Positions 7,630 to 16,134 of a DNA stretch of 16,134 nucleotides are shown here, piece by piece (the stretch's first letter is position 1; every line of letters starts with the position of its first letter). Origin of the DNA: Podila epigama (lineage: Eukaryota; Mortierellomycota; Mortierellomycetes; Mortierellales; Mortierellaceae); the NCBI GenBank assembly GCA_015679605.1, contig JAAAVE010000604.1:1-16134 (forward strand), given 5' to 3'. The position numbers were made by a program, and so were the translations under genes. Below the pieces are notes generated by a model. The model was not told the origin of the DNA. It did no database searches and saw nothing but the letters and a program-made list of their open reading frames with translations.

Positions 7630-10600
7630 ATGTCAGCAGACAATGACAATGACAATGTCACGCAAGGTCTGGACGCCATTGGAGTGGACGTAGTAGACCA
7701 AGATACCCTAGAGCAGGACATTATTGCCAAGGTGTGTCTTTTTCTTTCTTTATCTTATATTGTACTCGATTGTACTCGTACTATGAAAAAAAAAACTAAC
7801 CTAACGTCATCTCTTGACTCACACCTCACTCACTTCAGGCTAGTAAAGCACTGGATGCCAAAGAGAATGAGCTGGACAAGAAGCGACTCGAAAAAATACG
7901 CAAGACATCAAAGTATGATCCGATGGTGAGAATGGATTTACATCTCGATATCCCAAAATTACCTCAATTCACATTGTCTTTTTTTTTTGAAAACCTTCGT
8001 AGCAAACTACAACTGGAAATCAGAAAGCTAGTGAGCAACAAAAACAAGCTTGAACGCGGTTCATTTGCACTCTCCAATCTTGAGGACAGACTCCAGGAAC
8101 TGGTATTGGCTTCTTCAAGCTGTAAAAGAAAGTGTTCTTGACAGGAATCTACAGATTATCAACAGAATCTCTTATTGTCACTCGCACTCTTTCTCTAGAA
8201 AGATGATCTGTCCGAGGTGGAACGTGATGAGCAGGACATTGTAGAAAGAATCCGTCTACGCAAAACTGGAAAGGCATCTCTAGGTAAGAGTGGTCACATT
8301 TTCACAAGAGAGTACTTCTCTCTTACATGTCTAATATCTGTCAATACCCCCATGTAGAAAGAACATCCTCAAATGCAATGCAGACCACAGCTCAAGCACA
8401 AGATGAAACAGAGCGCGAGTACTTGATCAGGACAGGAAAAATTACCCCATTTGCTGCCATGTCAGGACTCGACAAGTCAAAGCGGGATGAGCATGGCTTC
8501 AAGGTCGGGGCAACCTCCGCAGCAGTTCAAGCTGGCGGCGATGGCGAGGCAACGATCACGGCTTCACCCACATCCCACATCAACCTACGCAGACCCTCTT
8601 GGAGTCTGATCGGCAAGAGTACAAAGGCTTCAAATCATACCTCGGATTATTCCTCATGGGGCGCCACTGCAGAAAGAGCCAGCAAGAAAAAGGCGAATGC
8701 TCAACTTCAGGCGATGGACCTCTTGGATGAGGACCAGGACATGGACACTGAAGATCAAGCGTGCAAGGATGCCAAACACAAAGAGAACGACCGCTTTGAC
8801 TCGGATGCTGTCTATAGTGGACTCGACTCCAAGGATGACAAGGATTATTCTGATCTGCAAGAGATCTCAGAGAGCGACAACGACGATGACGATGACTTTA
8901 AGCTTGACGATGACCTTCAAGAATCAGCTTCCAAGAAGCGGAAAAAGCATTCCACTGGAGGCAATGCTTACAAGTTTCTCTGTGAAGATGACGGCGATGA
9001 GCTACATTACCAAAAGCGTCTCTCACAGTGGGCGCAAAAGCGGCGGCACTTGCGCTGGCGTGTCAACCATGTATGTTTTCTCTTTTCAATTTTTTTTCTC
9101 AACCTTCTCATGTTTGTTCTTCTTTAATCTTTATAAAAATCCTTGACATAATGCCACTACTTACATCACGACATGCTTTCTTCTCTCTTCAAGCCTGATG
9201 CATCTATGGAAACCGATATGCAAGAAGGATGGAATGATCCGGAACAAAAGCTTGATCCTACACTGGAAATGACCGTGCCACATCCCAGTATTCCAGATGC
9301 AGAGCTTGAAGGGGGCTATCGTATCCCAGGAGATATTTATTCAAACTTGTTTGATTACCAGAAAACATGCACCCAATGGCTATGGGAACTGCACTGTCAA
9401 GGTGCTGGTGGTATTATTGGCGACGAGATGGTATGAATAACAAGGCCTTTGAGCGGACCCTTCATTTTATGAGAAACGTGTTCTGATTTTTTTCCCCGTT
9501 TATATTGCATGCCTCTCACCCTTCAACAACAAACATAAATAGGGACTCGGAAAGACTATCCAAATCATTTCGTTCCTAGCAGGACTTCATTACAGCGGTA
9601 AATTGGACGCGCCCATCATCATTGTCTGCCCTGCAACACTCCTAAAACAGTGGGTCAAAGAATTTCACCGCTGGTGGCCGCCTATGCGTGTCGCCATTTT
9701 ACATTCGAGCGGAAGTGGTATGAACAGCCAGCATAGGGACATGGACAATGGCAGAGAAGACGATGAGGAACATTCGGATGATTTTGATGCGTCAATGTCA
9801 TCGTCATCGGCAAAGAAAAAGCAAAAATCCAAAAAGAGGTTTGGGGGTGGCAGGAGTGGTCGAGGAAAGACAAAAAAAAGAAGCGGAGACGATGAGGAAG
9901 AGCAAGAATGGACGGTCGCAGATGGGATTGTGGAGCGGATAACTGAAAAGGGACATGTCCTTGTCACAACGTATGCAGGACTTCGTATCCATTCATCACG
10001 ACTCCTTCGCAAAAACTGGTCCTATATCGTTCTGGACGAAGGACACAAGATCAGGAACCCAGATGCGGATATTACATTGACCTGCAAACAATTTCGGACA
10101 CCACATCGCATTATTCTCTCGGGGACACCGATCCAAAACAATCTGAATGAGCTTTGGTCGTTGTTTGACTTTTGCTTCCCAGGGCGGTTGGGGACATTGC
10201 CCGTGTTCCAATCGCAATTTGCGATCCCAATCAATTTGGGAGGGTATGCGAACGCGAGCAATGTGCAAGTGCAGACGGCATACAAGTGTGCGGTCGTTCT
10301 TCGAGACCTGATCAACCCGTACCTGTTGCGGCGGATGAAGGCCGATGTGGCGACAGATATGCCCAAAAAGTCGGAGCAAGTCCTGTTCTGCAAGTTGACC
10401 CCTCCTCAGCGAGCAGCCTATGAGTCATTTTTGCAGTCGAATGAGTTGACCTCGATCATGGATGGCAAGCGCCATGCACTCTTTGGGATCGATGTTGTGC
10501 GCAAAATCTGTAACCATGCAGATATTCTCGGAAGAGACGCGCACAAAGATGACCCTGACTATGGGGATTACACCAAGAGTGGCAAAATGGTGGTTGTCAA

Positions 10601-12499
10601 GGCTTTACTCGAGATGTGGCGTAAGGAGAAGCATCGTGTGCTCTTGTTCTCGCAGACACGGACAATGCTTGACATTCTGGAAAAGTTTATCAAGGGTCAA
10701 GGTTATGTCTACAGGCGCATGGATGGAACGACACCGATTCAACATCGCATGGCACTTGTGGATGAGTTCAATGCACGGGAAGATATTTATATCTTTCTGC
10801 TGACGACCAAAGTCGGAGGGTTGGGAGTGAACTTGACGGGAGCCGACCGGGTAGTGATCTTTGACCCGGATTGGAACCCGTCGACGGATGTCCAAGCGCG
10901 TGAACGAGCGTGGCGACTGGGCCAAACGCGGGCTGTGACGATTTATCGATTAATGACATCAGGAACGATTGAGGAAAAGATTTACCACCGACAGATTTTT
11001 AAACAATTCTTGACGAACAAGATTCTAAAGGATCCCAAGCAGCGACGGTTCTTCAAGAGCCATGATATGGCGGATCTGTTTACACTTGAAAACGAGGATG
11101 CAGTTGGGACAGAGACTGGAGGGATCTTTGAAGGATCCGAGGTCACAGTTGGCTCCAAAAAGTCGTCATCATCCTCGTCGTCAACAGGGGCAGGAAGAAG
11201 TCGTGCAAAGTCTAGACGAAATGGAGACAATCCTGAGGCATTGGCACAGATCGAAGGATTGCGTAAAGTTGAAAAGTTGTAAGTGGTTATATATCTCTTT
11301 TTTTTTGTGTGTTGTGTTGCCAACTTGAGCAGAAATGATCACGCTTTTGACTCTTTCCCTGCTTTATTTCATGTATATCCTATATGTAGCAAAGCACTGC
11401 GAGAATCAGGGTCGTTGCCTGGAGGAATGGAAGAGGAGGATGACGGGCTCAATTTCCAGTCCAACAAATCCAAGTCTGGCACAATGGCGAGTGATAGTTC
11501 TCATGAAGAATCTGAAGTCAATATCCTCTCCAAACTGTTTGAGTCTTCTGGTGTGCATAGTGCTTTAAAGCACGATGAAATCATGGATTCGGACAAGCAG
11601 GAGCATCTTATTGTTGAGCGTGAAGGTATGTATACCTTTATTCTTTCTTTTCTTGAAAAAATGACATTTTTTTTGGATTCAAGGGTATGTCACCAAAATG
11701 GATACTGATTCCAGTACCTTTTTCTCTCTCTATTTTAGCTACGCGAGTCGCAGAACGTGCCATGGCAGCATTGAAAGAGTCACGGAAACGACGAAGGCGA
11801 CAGGATTTGGATGTGCCGACGTGGACGGGTAAATCTGGCACAGCAGGGGCCCCCAAGATGTTTCTCATGCAACAACAAGATAATGAGCGTCGTCAGGCAG
11901 CAGCAGCAGCAGCAGCAGCAGCGGCTGCTTCTTCAGGGACTAAACCTCGTTTCGGTACTGCCAACACGTTCAATTCAACTGTCACGACTGCTGCTCCATC
12001 CACACCTCGCTTTGGCAGGCCAGGCGCAGGTGTGAGTGGTGGCATTGGTAGCGGTGGTGGTGGGGGAATAGGCGGTGCATCTTCATCTTCGTCTCTCCTC
12101 GCAGGCATGATGGAGCGACGGCGATTGGAGCAAGGTGGTACAGCTGCGTTGGTACAATCGTTTTCGTCGCCGACATCGACATCATCTTTGGCCTCTTCCT
12201 CCACACCAGGGTCACCTAGTTCCAGAGTAGGATCGCCCTCGTTATCATCACCTTCTTCGTCGTTGTTATCACAAGGGGTGTTGCAGGAAGGCACCAAGGA
12301 GAACTTGATTCTCAAGATCCGTGACTTTATGATGGATCATGGTGGTCGCGTCCAGTCGTCGGATTTGGTTGGCCATTTCCAACACCAGCTTGCAGATGTT
12401 GAGCAACCTGTCTTTAGAAAGATGCTCAAGGGTATCGCTGTGTTGGAGCGGGACCCAGGTGGTCAAGGATGGTGGAAGCTTAAACCAGAATACTACTAA
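7630..12499 (+). CDS. RAD26: CSB/ERCC6/Rad26-type SNF2 ATPase, transcription-coupled DNA repair
   Basis: Nine exons: 7630-7731, 7839-7912, 8003-8102, 8199-8283, 8358-9070, 9194-9430, 9543-11278, 11390-11625, 11739-12499; product about 1347 aa, between yeast Rad26 and human CSB in size. The family DNA translocase acts in the nucleus on RNA polymerase II stalled at lesions and recruits repair factors. The N-terminus (residues 14-31, LDAIGV..DQDTLE) resembles the conserved regulatory segment of Rhp26/CSB; a coiled-coil-like stretch and an acidic region (about 240-310) follow. SNF2 motifs: DEMGLGKT (435-442, split by intron 6), DEGH (602-605), SGTPIQNN (630-637), and in lobe 2 LLFSQT and RAWRLGQTR (892-900). 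Phrases such as GYANAS and [19 protein letters not shown] are CSB-specific. The last about 65 residues match the CSB C-terminal winged-helix/ubiquitin-binding region. A charged insertion lies at about residues 500-560. The exon 2/3 junction is the least certain. Confidence 0.95.
7913..8002 (+). other. CSB intron 2, in-frame and stop-free
   Basis: Chosen donor GTATGA (7913), acceptor CGTAG (8002) after a T-rich tract; 90 nt. This gives a continuous frame ([13 protein letters not shown]). The better-looking GTGAGA donor at 7926 with the same acceptor breaks the frame and meets a stop about 17 codons on. Reading straight through without splicing stays open. No clear CTAAC-type branch site is seen. 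Confidence 0.6.
9740..9915 (+). other. charged linker insertion inside the CSB motor domain
   Basis: Between the [10 protein letters not shown] block and the Walker B DEGH, the CSB protein carries about 55 residues that are acidic, then Ser-rich, then strongly Lys/Arg/Gly-rich, then acidic again. It is coded in the same exon with no splice sites fitting removal. The basic part resembles a nuclear localisation signal. My recollection of human CSB is of a much shorter segment here. Confidence 0.7.
11897..11929 (+). repeat. (GCA)8 repeat coding a poly-Ala run in CSB
   Basis: Eight GCA codons plus GCG GCT GCT code 11 alanines in the low-complexity linker between the CSB motor domain and its C-terminal domain. 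Downstream lie Gly-rich and Ser-rich runs (about 12030-12270). Confidence 0.9.
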
Positions 12500-12865
12500 T
12501 TATAGGTTTCGCGAATTGACTCTGCACATGTAATTCAATTGCGCAAGATATTAAAGTGCTTTCCTGCTGGTTTTTTTTCCACATTTTTTGATGGGATGTT
12601 GAGTGAAGTATGAAATGGACATCAAAATAGAAATACTGCCAACAGGTGTACATCAGCTGCTGCTATAAGCATGGCGCTACAGCCGTTCTCCCCAGAGTTC
12701 ATCCCTAGACATGTTTGTAAAAGAAACTATTTTATGCGTAATATCAAGAAGAAAAAAAAGAAAGTCATGGCGACCACATCACAACATCACACTGCTCGAC
12801 TGTCTACAAACTATGTAAAGTAGTTCAATCCCAAAAAATGTTTTGTGTACGTGTGTGCAAATGAC
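12500..12865. other. convergent intergenic region, 3' UTRs of CSB and VPS10
   Basis: The two stop codons face each other across 366 bases. An ATTAAA polyadenylation-signal variant for CSB lies at 12550-12555, followed by a T-rich run. On the minus strand a possible ATAAAA lies near 12730 for VPS10. No gene is seen. Confidence 0.55.
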
Positions 12866-15800
12866 TTAAACCATCGCGTCAAGATCATCCTCATCCTCGC
12901 CACCTTCTTCATCCGACGAATCACGGTACCGTTCCTGTGCATCGTGAACATCACCTGCGCCTACCAAGGGGGATGATCTTAGCGCATGTGCACCTTCGTC
13001 ATCATCATCCAAATAATGGTCAAAATAATCGTCCATGATCACTTCACCAGGCTCCTGGCTCAAGTTCTGGTACCGGACACGGTTAAAGTAATTGCTGATA
13101 CGCGTAGGCATAACAGGCAACGCAAGCTTGTCCCAGATCTGGTAAACAAAATCGGGCACATGGAGTCGCGACCAGGTCTGTGAGATGGACCGTGGAATGT
13201 TCACGTTCACTCTTGGCATGTTCATCGTGGGCAAAGAAGAAGATCTTGGCAGCTGGTCGTACATATCGTTACCCAGACGGATAAACGACCGACGTCCGCC
13301 AAAGAGACCCTTGTTACGGTTGACGTAGATCAAAAGCGCGTACGCAAGACCTCCCGAGGCTGTCAGAATAGCGATCCATGAAAAGAAACCGAGACCACCT
13401 TTGCCGCGGCCAGGACACTTCTTCTTGATACCGAAACGCTCATGATCACCCACACAGCTCGAGAAGGCCATCTTGCGGTATCCAATCGACTCGTAATAGT
13501 AGTCTTGACCATCTGGCAGATTGGCACATGCGTCCTTCTCGCTCACCTGGACCGGCTTCGCACCTTCAATCAATATACATTTGCCATCCTTATCAGGAAC
13601 ATAGTTGAAATCACACTCAAAGTCCCTGGCTTGACATTGACAGTTCTTTTCAATCTCGCGCGGGTTGGTGCCCATCTCTCCAACAAAACACTGACGATCC
13701 TCAATACGCCGGAAATATTCAACCTTGCGACCAAACATGCACTCTTCGCCACGCAAGTCGGCGAGACTCCAGCGTTCATAGTCATCATTCTTCTCATCGC
13801 TCAAGTCCAGAATGCATCTTGGCATATCCAGACCTTCGAAATCAATCATGATAATCACATGTCGAGCCGAGCTGGTGCTGCCTGCGGGTGGCACTGCAAA
13901 GAGAAGGAAGGATTTACCAATACCATCGGATTTGGCGACAATATCCTTGATCACATATTTCTCCTTGGAAAACTCGTACTGCTTGAAAGTATTGCCATGA
14001 TCCAACGAGTAGATGACATGATCCGTCGGCACTTCATCGTCCTTGATAAGCAAAATAATGCTTCCATGGTCGCCAAAGTCATATTGATGAGGTCCGTGAA
14101 GAATCTCGCGCCAAGAGTGTCCACCATCCCGCGTCAAGAATGTGTCACCGCTCTTGTAGTCGTTGAGCTGATCACCAACATTGCCAACACCAATCGCCAT
14201 TCCAGGGATCGATGGTGAACTGAACATGTCTTCAGAGTGCTTCCTATTCAGATAGTTGTGCAAATGCAGAGAACACTTGACCGACTATTTTGTTGTCGTT
14301 GTCGTTGTTGTTATTAGTTTTTTTTTGGTGAGGGTGGAAACATGGGCCGAATTAGTGGTTGAATGCATGCATGCATGAATGTGAGAAAGAAAGAAACAAA
14401 AGGCAGAATCTGAAGAAAATCAAACATACCGAGCAGTTGGGATATGGCTTTCCATCAACTCCAGTCTGTGGTGCGTTCACTGTTTCCCATGTAGCACCTT
14501 TTGTGAGCAATGTCAAAAAGGTAAATAAAAAGTATAAGGAAAGAAAAAAAAGAGAAAATCTTTGGTTAGTCAAAAGAAAATCACTACTGGTACCCATCCT
14601 TGCTGTCACTGACACAAAGTTTTCAATTTCAATTCCTTTACCATTGTCAAAGGTAGCCAGAGAGCGGATTATTTTGGGTGACCGTTGAATAACCTCATTG
14701 GGATTGGCGACTTCGTTCATGAGGGCCACGCCATCGATACCTTGCATCTTTTCAAAATCAACAGTGCCTTCATTGCCTTGGTTGAGATACTTTCTGGAGA
14801 GTGAGAAGTACGTTCCATTCGAATCCGACGTGAAAAGATTTCCAAACTTGTAGTCCTTGTTCTCGTTAGAGTTAATACCCAAGAAGACGGAATGGGTTGT
14901 TGAATCCAAGACAGTGTAAGCCTAGATTTTTTCATTACAGGTTGAGGATGTCAGTACAAAAAATGTAATGTCGTAAAAGGTTTTGTTTTTGATGTCAAAC
15001 TGACAAAGAGAAAGAGAGAGATGTCAACATACGGGGTTCACGATATCAAAGTTGGAAGGATAGCGAGCCGGCGAAAAGTTGACTCCATCTTGCGAAACAG
15101 CCACGCGCAGTTCGTTCTGGCTTGGGACAAACTGTAGCACAGAAATGATGCATGACAAGAATGTGTTAGCATATTGCAAGGATGCAAGGAAAATAACAGC
15201 AGCAGCAAAAAACATAAAGAAACGTCAACGTTCTCTCATGTCCTGTAGGGGAATGTTTACCTCAGCTAGGACCAAGTACTCCGAGTAGATGGCATAGCCG
15301 ACAATCTGCTCAAAGAGAACCTTGAACGACGCCATAAAGTTGTCCGAATATACAAACCGTGTGGGCTTGTTCAGTTGATGCTTCTGAGAGACACTCTTGT
15401 CGCCATACTGCTCGCAGTAAATTCCTTTGAAGTCGACCCTCTTGAATTTGGCATCCTGTGCCCATGAGCAAGACTTCACCCAGTCGGCGAGCAACGACCA
15501 GCTCTTGCCAGATTTCGTGGTGTAATGAGCCTCCACATGGCAACGGCCGAATCCTTCAGAGACACAATCCTTTTCGCCCATGTAGAGGAACCATTCAGGC
15601 ACCGTAGGATGAAAAGACCAAAAGTCGAACCTGAACGACAAGGCTGGCAGGACTGGCACTTCAATGATATCCCAACTGACACCCTTGTCCTGTGTCAAAT
15701 AATGCTTACGTCCAGCAGTCGTGATGATGGCGGTCGACCGATCGTACGGATGACGCTCCAAAGAAACAATCGTGCCTTCCACCTCAACCTTTTCCCAATC

Positions 15801-16134
15801 CTTGCCTTCATTCTGGCTTACATAGACACCGTTCTCAAACCAAAGAACCACAGTCTACACAAAATAAATGAACACAATATACAAAGAGGCGAGTTAATTT
15901 TTGGATGTCAATGAAATAAAAAAACGATATCGACTGTAGACGGTTGAGGTAAGTCTGTTTTTGCATAATGGAAATGACACACTTACATCCGAATCTGGAA
16001 AGTAAAAGACACTTCCTTCCTTGTACTTTGCATCAAAGGGTGTCACTTTGCTCACCACGCCCACAGCAACGGGGCATTGTCGCTCGATTCTCTTTTTGGA
16101 GAGATCTTCACCATCCTTACACTTGCTAGCCTCG
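12866..16134 (-). CDS. VPS10: Vps10/sortilin-family sorting receptor, 3' (C-terminal) part
   Basis: The 5' part lies beyond the right edge. Exons in coding order: 16134-15987, 15854-15261, 15131-15033, 14921-14642, 14497-14430, 14284-12866; all five introns are GT-AG. They code 868 residues to the stop. The first residues (SKCKDGEDLSKKRIERQCP) look like the end of a cysteine-rich 10CC segment, so this is the second of two Vps10 domains. Asp-box repeats typical of the beta-propeller follow: VSQNEGKDW, LTQDKGVSW, TTKSGKSW, LTRDGGHSW. The 10CC region (from NCQCQARDFECDF to KKCPG) comes next. One membrane helix (partial residues about 695-717) and a 151-residue cytosolic tail follow. The tail has YxxPhi candidates YDQL and YQNL, and acidic clusters (DDYFDHYLDDDDE and a Glu/Asp-rich end). 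The family binds vacuolar hydrolases such as carboxypeptidase Y in the late Golgi, delivers them to endosomes and is retrieved by retromer. Confidence 0.95.
14285..14429 (-). other. VPS10 intron with ATGC and CAA/CGA repeats
   Basis: A 145-nt GT-AG intron between the GKPYPNCS and SVKCSLHLH coding segments. It contains a self-complementary ATGC tandem (about 14363-14377) and, on the coding strand, AACAACGACAACGAC-type repeats close to the acceptor. Confidence 0.8.

Noticed and set aside
11893-12315. 140-codon minus-strand ORF with acidic, proline and alanine runs
   Set aside because: Reverse reading of the low-complexity CSB linker.
13442-14218. 258-codon plus-strand ORF opposite VPS10
   Set aside because: It is antisense to a well-supported exon with clear family motifs; its length follows from codon bias of the true frame and it shows no domain of its own.
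1-16134. CRISPR array, prokaryotic operon, viral or defence island
   Set aside because: No regularly spaced direct repeats, no operon-like packing, and all solid genes are intron-bearing eukaryotic housekeeping or regulatory genes.

Overview
This is a nuclear, intron-rich fungal window. It holds four confidently read protein-coding genes, one likely small gene and one tRNA. The fungal reading rests on a kinase of the HAL4/HAL5/NPR1 type, a Vps10 receptor with the tandem layout used in fungi, and short GT-AG introns of about 74-145 nt (one of 326 nt). Intron density, T-rich introns, Ser/Gln/His-rich low-complexity segments and microsatellite-rich, pyrimidine-rich leaders suggest an early-diverging lineage (Mortierellomycota or Mucoromycota). 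That placement is an inference from style, not a phylogenetic result.

Layout, left to right. Positions 1-667 are non-coding and begin with a GAA repeat. A five-exon gene for a 2-oxoglutarate/Fe(II) dioxygenase of the isopenicillin-N-synthase-like family lies at 668-2151 (+). A short unrecognised ORF at 2623-2967 (+) has sequons and a GPI-signal-like C-terminus. A long, low-complexity, mostly pyrimidine-rich leader region (about 2968-4155) precedes a four-exon Ser/Thr kinase gene (4156-7047, +). Its last intron is of the GC-AG type. A tRNA-Gly(GCC) gene sits on the minus strand at 7303-7373. A nine-exon gene for the transcription-repair coupling ATPase CSB/ERCC6/Rad26 fills 7630-12499 (+). The 3' part of a VPS10 sorting-receptor gene (12866 to beyond 16134, -) converges on it and runs off the right edge.

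The genes are unrelated housekeeping or regulatory functions: small-molecule oxidation, control of nutrient or ion transport, DNA repair at stalled polymerase, and Golgi-to-vacuole sorting. I see no cluster logic, mobile element, virus remnant or defence system. The exon models were built by hand from splice consensus, reading-frame continuity and family motifs. Every model keeps frame from start to stop, or from the window edge to the stop for VPS10.

The points most worth a second look are the GC-AG intron, an intron in the CSB gene that has length divisible by three and no stop, a poly(T)-hairpin-poly(T) block inside the kinase intron, the small GPI-like ORF, and a charged insertion in the CSB motor domain.
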